NCBI GenBank assembly: GCA_964017185.1
Contig: OZ024869.1
Span: 70,216,315 to 70,280,314 of the forward strand
Origin: Rugalucina vietnamica
Lineage: Eukaryota; Mollusca; Bivalvia; Lucinida; Lucinidae
DNA: 64,000 bases
Direction: 5' to 3'
Shown piece after piece: positions 1 through 9,352 of this stretch. The notes beneath the pieces were generated by a model. That model saw nothing but the letters and a program-made list of their open reading frames with translations. It did not search any database and was not told the origin of the DNA. Numbering within the stretch: the stretch's first letter is position 1; every line of letters begins with the position of its first letter. A program made the translations under genes and the position numbers.

Positions 1-340
1 TCGCGAAATTACCAACCGGCAACAATTTAAATGTCAAATAAGTCTTTCCGCATGTTACAAAATTTTTAATTCTAATTCTTAAGGCAAAACGCCCGCTTTA
101 TCCCCGTCCATGCTAAACGGAGTTGTTAGTCGTGATCGTACAATAAGCATTTTGTTGACTATATTATATAAGATGCGTTAAAAGAACAAGCATACCTGGC
201 TCTAATTCGAAACACCAGGCAGCTGTTTGAAAGCTCTTTGTTATATAACGTGAATATGATTGTATATAATATATGTAATGCTTTGATTCCTTTTTCGGGT
301 AGTAAATAACATGGCATTGTGCATATTCTAATTTGATAAT
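1..340. other. Non-coding, nothing recognised
   Basis: AT-rich sequence without a credible reading frame, RNA gene or repeat partner elsewhere in the window. Confidence 0.6.
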
Positions 341-1026
341 TAAGGACTTGTGGGTGGTCACTGTATATACATATTTTAAGATTTACCTGTGTAAAAAGCA
401 TTGTTTAGTTTGTCAACAATGCTACATTCTTTAGCAAGTTTATCATGGGTCTGTTGAATATGTTGCAAATACACGGATTTGTGTATACATGATTGTGAAA
501 TGAGTGGTCAGCTCAGAGCAAGTGAGTCATTTTTCTTAGCTTTTTGAAAAAAATAAGCCAGATTTTTCGATGTAGTCATTGACTAAAATCATATAAGAAC
601 CTGAAACAAAAGGCATGTCATCTTTCAGCAAACAATAAGCACACACGAGCCGCCCCAAGTTACCCACTTTCAGAATTTTCCAGAAAAACATGTCACACTA
701 TATTTTCCCAGAGAAATACATTTCCATGACCCCAAAATAATCCTTAATTTGTCAGATTATGTATCCTAGACATTTAGGCTTTGTGTAATTTTTATTCAAA
801 TGCATTCCATTTTCCAGGAAATGGGTCCCACGAAAACCAGTTACATTTCCAATTTTACACCAAGCTGTTTAAAACTTTAAAATAATAACTATATTGAGTC
901 ATTCCTAGTATCTGTGACGTCTATTAGCAATAAATACACAACATCATTTGATTGACAGATTCAAGAAAACAGTAGATTTCTGTTTTACATACCCAACCCA
1001 CTCATGTCAATATTGATAAATTCTTA
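341..1026 (+). repeat. Dispersed repeat, copy 1 (second copy 36427-37160)
   Basis: About 690 bp align in the same orientation with 36427-37160 at an estimated 85-90% identity, with several short indels. The second copy carries about 40 extra bases near 36625-36660 that are absent here. No coding potential is seen. In the second copy the repeat sits between MITE-like inverted ends; here those ends are missing, so it is either an independent repeat or a decayed element. Confidence 0.75.
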
Positions 1027-2677
1027 ATCTACACAGATCGTTGCATATACAGCTGTATATGTCGCATCTGTTACAAGGTTTGATAAAGTACAATATGTCC
1101 CCAGAATCTGTCCCTTGAGATATATCAACCATTTTTCACCAAGTATAATCCAGACACTGAGATTGGGGAGAACACACCATCAGTCGGTATCTCAACATCG
1201 AGGCTGGTCAGTAAATACCAAGACAGTCCACACAAGGAATGCATCATCAGTTAAAGTTGCGATAGAAAATACACGTTATACACAAGCGTTTTAAGGCAAG
1301 TGCCAAGTTTATGGAACTAAACGTTTGCTCTTTATATGCACATGACAGCAGAATGTGTCTTAGATATCCGAACACGTGAGCTGAAATGTATGTAGGTATT
1401 TAAAAGGCGACCCCAAATGAATGGTAAATGGGTTGAGAAATGTTTCTTGTTTGTCATCCAATATTACTGTTAATTTGTTTTGTTGCTTTGGCAACCGAGA
1501 AGAATGCAGCTGTGTATGCAGATGAGAGTTTTGACCGATAAATGGTTTAAGGTCATTACCATTGTAAAGGCTGAAATCCGTCTCACTGGCTTACCATACA
1601 GGAGGAAAATACTTTTTTGAGATTCATCGTTGCATCATTATCAGGACAAATTGTATCAGTAAGTTAAAAACGTACTGTATTTTCTGCGTTTTATTTGATT
1701 GAATTCAAGAAAAATATGTATGCATATCGATATTTCTAAAATTCAAAAATCTCCCTTAACATCTTTAGCATTCTCTGTCATTTATTTGTACCCTAGAGAA
1801 TCGGAAACATTTATTCTCTGTACATTTTAATGGGCCTTTTGCGTGACTGAAGGATGTGTATCATTCCCACGTCCGTGTACGCCTAGGAAACAATACAACT
1901 TGAAAAAGACAAACAGTACACCGTGTCTATTTTTTTTCGAATCGTCTTTAAGTCTCCGCCAATACTTTGTTTATGTAAGACGGATGCCAATAGATTTCTT
2001 ATCTTGGTCGACATTTAAAATTGTTATTGAAACACAATGCTGCCCCAAAAGACTGATAAGTGTTATAACTCAGTTAATATTGCAAATTCTGGCGCTTAAA
2101 TTAATTTAGAACTGACAAAACTTCAACATTATTCAACAAGTTTAAGCGTTTCCAAAACGCTTGCGATCTCTCAGCACTAATTTCACTGTATGACCACATA
2201 ATTATAAACCCACGGCGATAACCACAGACCGAAAAGACTAGATGACAGCTCGGTTCGACGTGAGCTTTCATACCCGAGCCGACATGCGCTATTTGGTGTG
2301 ACCCAATCGAAGCTGACTCGTCCAATCAAGTACGACGGAAGTCGGTGGTCGATTAAGCCCCACGTTCTGATCTTGATCAACTATATATGCGATCTCCCAA
2401 CGGGAGATCGCAATAAAGCTGGAATAAAATCGATGATCATGGAGCTTTTATCTCCTGTGCACTTTGTTTACATTCAAATTAACTTTGTTGTACTTTTGTG
2501 TACTAAGGCAAACACCATTGCACCTTCGGGGATTTATGAGAAATCATACTACAGTCTTGTGGATATTCCAAGTTTTCAGAAGATATAGGCAGCTGAGATA
2601 AAGTTTTTACAGACTTATTCTAATCTAAGTAAGAGACTCAAAGTACCGTAGTTTTAACAATTCCCTTTTGTAGTATC
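1027..2677. other. Non-coding, with a diverged inverted arm and one perfect hairpin
   Basis: No credible gene. The stretch of about 1025-1215 is similar, with gaps, to the reverse complement of about 9885-10030, so the two lie as diverged inverted arms outside the retrotransposon region. A perfect 10-bp stem with a 3-base loop lies at 2389-2411. Confidence 0.5.
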
Positions 2678-3177
2678 ATATGATCAGTCAGAGCACTTAC
2701 TTAAACAGGTGATTATGAAAATCACCTTGTGCAGTACATTTTTTTTATAAATCAGTCACAAGATATAAGATTTGTTTCCCTTTGTTTGAAATAATTATCT
2801 TAAATATCACTTCCTCATGTGATTATTTTGATCTATCAAATCACTTGCATAGGTGATTTAAGTAAATAAGAAAAAGGGACGGTGCTGTCTGTTCATTTTG
2901 CCAGGCACAAATGCCAACATGTTAAGGGAGATGACGAGCATCGTCAGCTAAGATGAAACCAAGAAACATAGAAGCCATATCGAGTTCTGTGGTTTTTATT
3001 TCATTGAGAAAGTGTTACTTGAAACAGTGATCGGCCAAACCGATCAATGGCCGATCACGATGCGGTGTGATTTTTTGGGGTTACCCTTCAACTTTTAACC
3101 CACTGCGCGCAGTACTTATTTGAATGCGCGCACCACACTTTCTTTTCACTATTCAACGGATTAGACTCCAAACTTAT

Positions 3178-3365
3178 TACTTATTCCGATCGGTTCAACG
3201 AATAGATCGGAATGTTTGTCTATGCGTTACATTTTGTAATGAGTATACTGCGGGTGAAAAAGGTCGTGGTTTATTCAAGTGGAACGTGATTTGGACACAA
3301 GCGCGTGAGTGATTTGTATTTTCAAAATCAGTTTCTACGCGGCTTTCGAAGCGTTAACATCGTTT
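3178..3365 (+). repeat. Split direct repeat A1 (element start)
   Basis: The 188 bases match 8463-8650 without a visible mismatch. It defines the left boundary of the retrotransposon, since the base before it differs from the base before A2. It probably contains promoter and 5' UTR, because the first Gag start codon follows 45 bases later. Confidence 0.9.
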
Positions 3366-3409
3366 ACCAAAGAAGACAGCCATATTCGAAGAAGCAGAGA
3401 GCGTCGACC

Positions 3410-3722
3410 ATGGACAGAGACGAATTAGCGGGCTTCGTGCAGGATTCGGTGCATTCAGCGATAGGGCAGAGCAAGAATGAGATTCTCACGGGGGTTCAGC
3501 AGCTCATTTCTTCAGAGATGAAAAAAGTGACAGAAAGTCAAAAAGCGCTCTCCGATTTGCAGATAAGTAAAATTGCAGACTTGTCTTCAGATTATAAATT
3601 CAAAAGACGTTCTAATGAAGAACAGTTTAAAGTAAATAAGAAAGTACTAGGGCAGTTAGATGATTGCGAGAGAAATTTGGATCTAAACGAGATGGACAAG
3701 GCCAGGGAGAATTTGGCTGAAG
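3410..3722 (+). CDS. Retrotransposon Gag, exon 1
   Basis: The start is the ATG in a strong context (gaccATGG) just after repeat A1. The frame is also open further upstream, but those codons lie in the repeat. The exon encodes about 104 residues, starting MDRDELAGF. They are charged and helix-prone, rich in Glu, Lys, Asp and Gln, consistent with the N-terminal coiled-coil part of DIRS-group Gag. The unspliced frame reaches a stop at 3743-3745. A perfect donor, AG followed by GTAAGT, sits at 3721-3728 and leaves one base of the next codon, matching the phase of the acceptor at 4025-4026. Confidence 0.8.
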
Positions 3723-4026
3723 GTAAGTCTCGATTTATTGCTTAACATCAGATATGGGCGTAAATTCCGCGACATTTCATCACAAGTATAAAGACCAAGT
3801 CAGAAATAAAAATAAATTCGGTTTTATATAGAAATTCCTGTACGAGCCATAAAAATAATAATAATAATAAAATACACACACACAAAATACACGTGAATAT
3901 CGACGCGTGGGTGACTGCAAGGAAGGACAAATGCGCAATTATCGTATTTGTTATTCTATCAGTGCGCTTTACATATAGGTGTGTCTTACATGTGCATATT
4001 TTTTCACGGGTTTTATATCGTTTTAG
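3723..4026 (+). other. Spliceosomal intron inside retrotransposon Gag
   Basis: A 304-bp phase-1 intron. The donor is AG|GTAAGT and the acceptor is a T-rich tract ending TTTTAG. It contains stops in the Gag frame and AT-rich simple sequence near 3848-3890. Splicing joins exon 1 in frame to a segment that continues as the conserved basic part of Gag. Keeping an intron in an element copied through RNA requires that the genomic RNA escape splicing. Confidence 0.8.
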
Positions 4027-4988
4027 CAACCACCATGATAAAGCGGAGGCAGAAGCTTATTAGGTTAGCTGACGAGTCGGAGCTAGGATGGAAGGTCGTG
4101 GACGAATACATGCAGTCTGAGATAGCTAGCGACGAGGAAGATCAGAAAAAGATGCACAGGGCGCAGGCTAGGGCCAGGGGAAAGGTCAGATCGGAACGGG
4201 GTAGACGGGGGCGTCGATTCAACCCGTATAAAGCTAGGGCGGCGGTTCCAGCTGAAACCATGTCATGGCAGGCGTTCCAGGCTCTTCAGGCCAGACAACA
4301 GCCGGTACAGCAACAACAGCAACAACAACAGCAGCAACAGAGACCAGGCGTATGTTTTCTATGCGGACAGGCCGGCCACTGGAAGGTCGATTGTCCGACA
4401 AATAAGAGGAATTATAAGTTAAGTACACATTTAGTTTCTCAGAGTCAAAGCACAGATAGCTCAGAAAAGTTTTGTCCTTCGAGCACGCAGATGTCGTGTA
4501 CTAGCGATGTAGGTTTAGCACAGGTTTGTAATTCAGATAATACATGTTTTTCAGAAAAAGCAACAGATGGGTCGGAACCTGAGAAAAATCAAATGCCTGT
4601 AAAATCGCCTTACAACAGGTTAAAAAACGCGGCACATGTATGGAGGAACGCGCGGCCAAGCAGGTATATTTTAGATGTTATTGAAGAAGGATATAAGATT
4701 CCTTTTAAAGAAGTTCCGGTATCTCAAAAAAGCAGGAATAACAGGTCTGCACGAGATAATCCGGGGTTTGTATGTGATGAAATCAGGAACTTGTTGGCAA
4801 AAGGATGCATATCCAAAGTTAGCTACGTACCTGCCGTTATCAATCCTTTAACGGTTGCTTATAACAGGAAAGGTAAACCTAGGTTAGTCTTAGATTGTCG
4901 CAATTTAAACAGTTGTTTGCATACGTTTAAGTTCAAGTACGAGGATATAAGCATTGCTAGACAAATGTTCGAAAAAGGTACGTTTTTT
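4027..4988 (+). CDS. Gag C-terminal half fused to RT N-terminus, exon 2
   Basis: It follows the acceptor at 4026 in the frame set by exon 1. In order it shows an acidic helix-rich segment, an Arg-rich basic patch (RGRRGRRFNPY), a polyglutamine run (4308-4340), and a CCHC zinc knuckle (CFLCGQAGHWKVDCP, 4353-4394, spacing C-x2-C-x4-H-x4-C) that binds nucleic acid. After a Ser/Thr-rich linker comes the RT fingers region with the KPRLVLDCRNLN motif near 4870-4915. Gag and Pol are one continuous frame with no stop between them. The frame is lost at a T6 run (4983-4988), and without a shift translation would end at 5072. The break falls just before the first catalytic Asp motif of RT. Confidence 0.85.
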
Positions 4989-7185
4989 GTACGCCTTCGA
5001 TATAAGGGGCGCTTATCACCATATAGACATATTTCCCGGTCACAGGACATATTTAGGTTTTGCTTGGCGTGATGAAACCGGTTTAGAAAGTATGTACGTT
5101 TACAATTCTTTATGTTTCGGTTTGGCGACAGCGGGTCATATATTTACGAAAGTCGTAAGGGTCATGGTCGCTTTTTGGAGGTCGATGGGTCATAAGGTTA
5201 TCACTTTCTTAGATGACGGTCTGGGTGGAGACAGCAGTTACGAGAGGGCAGTGCAGTCTAGTCGGTATGTACGACAGTCCATTCAAGAGTTTGGTTTTCT
5301 ACTAGCAGAGGAAAAATGCGAATGGTTGCCAAAACTTCAGATCACATGGTTAGGGTATTTCATTTGTATGGACAGTGGCAAATTTTTCATCACAGATGAT
5401 CGTGTTAAAAGGCTAGAATTGGCATGCAAATCAATGCTGTATCAGTTAGGCACGCAAAAATTAAGAATTCTACCGGCTAGGTTTGCGGCATCCGTGGCAG
5501 GTCAGATAATATCAATGCAATCAGTTTTGGGTAAAGTCGTGAGGCTGAAAACCAGAGAGCTATATAAATGTATAGATACAAGATTGAGCTGGGACTCACC
5601 GGTTTTTATTTCAGACAAAGCAGAACAGGAGGTTAGTTTTTGGTTATTGTCTATTAAGGCATTAAATTTTAAAGGCAGAGATTTTAAAGAGTGTGACGAT
5701 TTTGAGACGATGGTTTTTTGTGACGCCAGCAGCGACGGTTACGGAGGTTACATTGACGTATCGGATTACCACAATTCGGTAACCATAAGTACTGTAACTT
5801 TGGAGGGAACGCAGAGTACGCTAGAATCAGTGAAAAGTCGTCCTGCAAAGGTATGTTCGGTTGCTCTTGAAGCTGCAGTGAAAGCAAAGGGTTCAGCAGG
5901 CCCGAAGGCCGGTAGGTCAGATCTAGCATGCGGGTTAAAGTCGGTTACCCAGAGAGTAAGAAATTTAAATACCCCGGAAGAGGTAAAGTCAGATCTCACA
6001 GGCATTCAAAAGTTAATTGCTCCGGATGTAGCAATTTCATACGAAGCTAAACTGGCAAAGTTAGTTGCCCCGGAAGCGGTAACTTCAGATAGCTTAAGTC
6101 GGTCAGGAGCAGTCAAGTCAAATAATGCTGCCAAGTCAGCTGTAAGATTGAGTAGCTATAAAGGTAGTTCACCAGGTACTCAGAGGTTCGCAGATTCAGT
6201 TTTTTCGGAAGCGAGAAGTTCGCTCAATTTAAGTGAGGTAAAATCAGTTACCCCGGAAGTGGTGAGAACAGTTACCCCGGAAGTGGTAAAAGCAGTTACC
6301 CCGGAAGCGGTAAAAACAGCCAACACGGTAGTGGCAGAATCTTTTGCCCCGGAAGTGGTAAAGTCAGTTACCCCGGAAGTGGTAAGATCAGGAAAGTTTA
6401 CAGATCAAATTGTGCATACGAGCTTAGAAAATGAGGTAATCGGTGTTTGGAGTTGCATCGAAAAGAAAAAATCATCAACTTGGAGAGAGGCAGAGACTGT
6501 TAAAAGAGTCCTAGTTAGCAACGTTGATACGTTAAGAGGTAAACGGGTTAAAGTTTTTTCTGACAATAAGAACGTTCAGTCAGTTTTACAAGCCGGAAGT
6601 AGTAAGGAAGAGTTACAGGAAATTGCTTCAGACGTACATGATTTTTGTGACAGTAATCAAATTGATCTTTCAGTAGGGTGGATACCAAGGGCGTTAAACG
6701 AAAGAGCCGATTATCTTAGCAGATGTAAAGATTGCGATGATTGGGAAATAGCAGACTGGATTTTTAATAAGCTGGATCAGAAATGGGGTAAATTTACCAT
6801 AGACAGGTTTGCTACTAATTATAACCGGAAATGTCAAAGATTTAATTCCAAGTGGTGGGTCCCTGGTACAGAGGGCGTTAACGCATTTAATCAAAGATGG
6901 GCAAAGCCTGAAAATAACTGGTTGGTACCTCCTGCGAGACTGGTACTTTTGGCTGTACGTAAATTGGAAGCTGAAAAAGCACAAGGTACGTTGTTAGTTC
7001 CCGACTGGCCGTCGGCGCCTTTCTATCCAGTGGTTTTCAAGAGTGAAAAAAGCTCATACATAAAGGAAGTTGAGCGTTTGCCGAGATGCAACATTATTAG
7101 CAAAGGCTTAGGTAATAATGGAATCTTTGGAGAAAATCCATTAGCATTCGATATGTTAGCTCTAAAAATGGATTGTTCATTATAG
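4987..7185 (+). CDS. Pol: reverse transcriptase, split RNase H, post-RNase H domain
   Basis: It continues the RT of the preceding exon in the +1 frame. Positions below are counted from the ATG at 4954. RT palm motifs are AFDIRGAYHH (Asp16) and FLDDGLGG (Asp87, Asp88), where Phe replaces the usual Tyr of YxDD. RNase H residues are Asp257 (FCDASSDGYGG), Glu512 (STWREAE), Asp537 (FSDNKN) and Asp586 (NERADYLSR). The gap between Asp257 and Glu512 is far longer than the usual 40-50 residues because of an insert with 8-residue VTPEVVK-type repeats (6247-6390). After RNase H comes a conserved block (IDRFATNYN, WWVPGTEG, NNWLVPP) found in DIRS-group Pol and sometimes annotated as a Dam-like methyltransferase; I cannot confirm that activity. 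All catalytic acidic residues are kept, so the only clear lesion is the frame break upstream. Confidence 0.88.
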   Translation: MYAFDIRGAYHHIDIFPGHRTYLGFAWRDETGLESMYVYNSLCFGLATAGHIFTKVVRVMVAFWRSMGHKVITFLDDGLGGDSSYERAVQSSRYVRQSIQEFGFLLAEEKCEWLPKLQITWLGYFICMDSGKFFITDDRVKRLELACKSMLYQLGTQKLRILPARFAASVAGQIISMQSVLGKVVRLKTRELYKCIDTRLSWDSPVFISDKAEQEVSFWLLSIKALNFKGRDFKECDDFETMVFCDASSDGYGGYIDVSDYHNSVTISTVTLEGTQSTLESVKSRPAKVCSVALEAAVKAKGSAGPKAGRSDLACGLKSVTQRVRNLNTPEEVKSDLTGIQKLIAPDVAISYEAKLAKLVAPEAVTSDSLSRSGAVKSNNAAKSAVRLSSYKGSSPGTQRFADSVFSEARSSLNLSEVKSVTPEVVRTVTPEVVKAVTPEAVKTANTVVAESFAPEVVKSVTPEVVRSGKFTDQIVHTSLENEVIGVWSCIEKKKSSTWREAETVKRVLVSNVDTLRGKRVKVFSDNKNVQSVLQAGSSKEELQEIASDVHDFCDSNQIDLSVGWIPRALNERADYLSRCKDCDDWEIADWIFNKLDQKWGKFTIDRFATNYNRKCQRFNSKWWVPGTEGVNAFNQRWAKPENNWLVPPARLVLLAVRKLEAEKAQGTLLVPDWPSAPFYPVVFKSEKSSYIKEVERLPRCNIISKGLGNNGIFGENPLAFDMLALKMDCSL

Positions 7186-7352
7186 AACGTTTATTTGTGT
7201 TACAGAATGAAGTGTCCGAGACGACGATCTAATGCAGCAGATTTATTTTTCTTTTCAGACATGTCAACGCAGGAGTTGAAGTGCAAGTTTTCGATCTATT
7301 TTCTGTTTAATTTGTATAATCAGAGGTCTATAATACAGGGTCATTGTTGCAG

Positions 7353-8356
7353 GTATTGGTTTAAGGAGCAATGTCAGGGATAGATTGGCTGCCGTGGGCG
7401 TGAGCGAAGACGGTTTGGCAGAACGAATTTCATCTTACCTGCTTTTTTCGAGGGCCGATAAAACCAACGAAAAGTACAAGTCGGCGTTCAAAAAGTTTCA
7501 GCAGTTTTGCGGACAGAAGGGTTACCGACATTTACCAGCAGACCCGATTCATGTAACTATATACTTGTCAAATTTATTGGATCAGAACTGTTCATTCAGC
7601 GTCATTTCGTCAGTTTATTACGCCATAAAGTGGGTACACAGTATTAATGACTTTGTGGATCCTACAAATAACGGTTTCGTTACGAATCTTTTAGAAGCAG
7701 CTAAGCGACTGAAATCAAAACCAGTGAAAAGAAAGGATGTAATATCTTCAGAAATGTTAATAACTTTGTGTGACCAGTATACAGACAGTCCCAGTTTGGC
7801 GGACCTGAGAGACTTAGCTATGATCTTGACATGTTATACAGGGTTTTTAAGGTTTGACGAAGTAAGGAAGTTAAAATGTAATGACGTAACATTTAAGGAA
7901 GATCATTTCATATTGAACATAACGAGCAGCAAAACGGATCAATACAGGTCCGGAAATAAGGTCATGATTGCTAAAGGTCATACTTCAGCATGCGCATACA
8001 CAATGTTGGAGCGTTATTTAAATTTAGCATCAATTGATTTAAAATCAACAGACTTTTTATTCAAACCAATGGTTAAGACTAAAGGAGCATTTAAGCGCAT
8101 AAGGAAAGAAAAAAGTTTAAGCTACACTCGTGCAAGAGAATGCATTATTCAAAAGCTGAAATCGGTTGCTCCAGAGCTTAACATAGGAACTCATTCACTG
8201 CGAGCCGGTGGTATTACTACAGCGGCAAACAAAGGCAATGTTAGTGAAAGATGCCTCATGAGGCATGGACGTTGGAAAACTGAGGCATGCAAGAACATGT
8301 ACGTCGAAGATTCGGTTGATAAAAGGCTAAACGTAACTAAGGCTCTTGCTTTGTAA
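7353..8356 (+). CDS. Tyrosine recombinase (DIRS-type phage-integrase fold)
   Basis: It integrates the circular DNA copy of the retrotransposon. The frame is open from 7334 and a plausible acceptor (ttgttgCAG) ends at 7352, so this start is a guess: there is no ATG in the N-terminal domain before about codon 124. Counting from 7385, the N-terminal SAM-like domain covers residues 1-110 (SSYLLFSRADKTNEKYKSA). Catalytic residues are Arg156 (GFLRFDEV), His270 and Arg273 (HSLRAGG), His294 (RHGRW) and the nucleophile Tyr306 (NMYVED). All are intact. The length of about 330 residues fits the family. It follows Pol by 170-200 bp in a different frame, so expression probably needs splicing from upstream or non-AUG initiation. 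B1 begins 44 bases after the stop. Confidence 0.9.
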
Positions 8357-8399
8357 AAGATAGATACAAATTTTGGTAGACCTCGCTATCCTTTGTAAC

Positions 8400-8462
8400 C
8401 TATAAAGTGCGCCAAAATGCATTTATTTTGTTGTAGTTATTCATTACCAGTATAGGATAGAC
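8400..8462 (+). repeat. Split direct repeat B1
   Basis: The 63 bases are repeated at 8959-9021 without a visible mismatch. It abuts A2 directly, forming the junction expected of the circular intermediate. Confidence 0.9.
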
Positions 8463-8650
8463 TACTTATTCCGATCGGTTCAACGAATAGATCGGAATGT
8501 TTGTCTATGCGTTACATTTTGTAATGAGTATACTGCGGGTGAAAAAGGTCGTGGTTTATTCAAGTGGAACGTGATTTGGACACAAGCGCGTGAGTGATTT
8601 GTATTTTCAAAATCAGTTTCTACGCGGCTTTCGAAGCGTTAACATCGTTT
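8463..8650 (+). repeat. Split direct repeat A2
   Basis: This is the internal copy of A1 (offset 5285), identical over 188 bases as far as I can see. Similarity resumes briefly after a small T-run length difference (accaaa). Confidence 0.9.
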
Positions 8651-8958
8651 TTTACCAAAATTTGTATGAATCTTAAACATATATCATTGTTAGATAATTT
8701 GTATTAATGGGGCGCACAAAATAATCACAGGATGTTGGATTGCCATCCTCCCCGTAAGGTTAAGAGGTATATTGCATTGCAAGTAATCCACAGCTTTTTT
8801 TACCGAAAAGCTAGAAAAAATAAGGCTAGATGAGGTGTTTTTGCTGGGCGGCGAGTATCTCTCACGGGGGTGTATTGTATTTAGTCAGAGTGAAATGATT
8901 TGTACATAGAAAATGTATTTGTATCGCTCTCTGTTCACGGTAAACCATCTAAACGCTT
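8651..8958 (+). other. Non-coding spacer between A2 and B2 of the retrotransposon
   Basis: Short 3' non-coding part of the element. No reading frame or hairpin stands out. Confidence 0.6.
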
Positions 8959-9021
8959 CTATAAAGTGCGCCAAAATGCATTTATTTTGTTGTAGTTATT
9001 CATTACCAGTATAGGATAGAC
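8959..9021 (+). repeat. Split direct repeat B2 (element end)
   Basis: Terminal copy of B1. The sequence after 9021 differs from the sequence after B1, so this marks the right boundary. Confidence 0.88.
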
Positions 9022-9352
9022 CAGAAAAAAAAGGCGCTGTCTTCACAAAAAATAGGAAATCCTTCAAAACTGAACTTGAAAATCACGAAAATTTCACATA
9101 AAATTCACAGTTTTTCTCGATTTTCTCTGCGATGCTTACACTTTGGCTGCCTCTGACCATGTGACTGAATGGCGCGTCTTTGCATTGACCCCTCGGATAG
9201 CTTAGAATTAGGAAAACAGCGCGAAATTCAAAATAAAACAAAAAAAGTAGGCATTTATTCATGCTATTGCAGTCTTCTCTTGGAGCCAAAAAATCACCCG
9301 AGAACGTGATTTTAAGATCACTTGTTTAAGTAAGTGCTCTGACTGATGATAT

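Larger units (their letters stand above)
3178..9021 (+). mobile_element. PAT/Ngaro-like DIRS-order retrotransposon (tyrosine recombinase type)
   Basis: A 5.84-kb element. It has two pairs of direct repeats in split order: A1 (3178-3365), coding region, B1 (8400-8462), A2 (8463-8650), B2 (8959-9021). B1 abuts A2 directly. This arrangement is diagnostic of PAT and Ngaro elements, which integrate a circular intermediate by a tyrosine recombinase and make no target duplication. The coding part has Gag with a CCHC knuckle, RT, RNase H, a post-RNase H domain and a tyrosine recombinase. No integrase, protease or LTR pair is present. Repeat pairs look identical, so insertion was recent, yet one Pol frame break makes this copy probably defective. 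The conserved domain after RNase H resembles the region called methyltransferase in DIRS/PAT, which favours PAT over Ngaro, but this is not certain. Confidence 0.9.
2678..9352. mobile_element. Older TIR element hosting the DIRS retrotransposon
   Basis: The 36 bases at 2678-2713 match the reverse complement of 9317-9352 with two mismatches (core AGTCAGAGCACTTACTTAAA). These look like terminal inverted repeats. Inside the left end, short motifs around GGTGATT and AATCACC recur as small hairpins. Without the DIRS insert (3178-9021) the element would be about 830 bp with no reading frame, consistent with a non-autonomous DNA transposon. No clear target-site duplication was found. Confidence 0.55.

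Noticed and set aside
3748-4029. 93-codon minus-strand frame opposite the Gag intron
   Set aside because: It is a hydrophobic low-complexity product of AT-rich intron DNA and overlaps a well-supported intron.
3178-8650. Interpretation of the 188-bp direct repeats as LTRs
   Set aside because: The second copy is internal, is followed by a second repeat pair, and the coding region has a tyrosine recombinase instead of integrase and protease.
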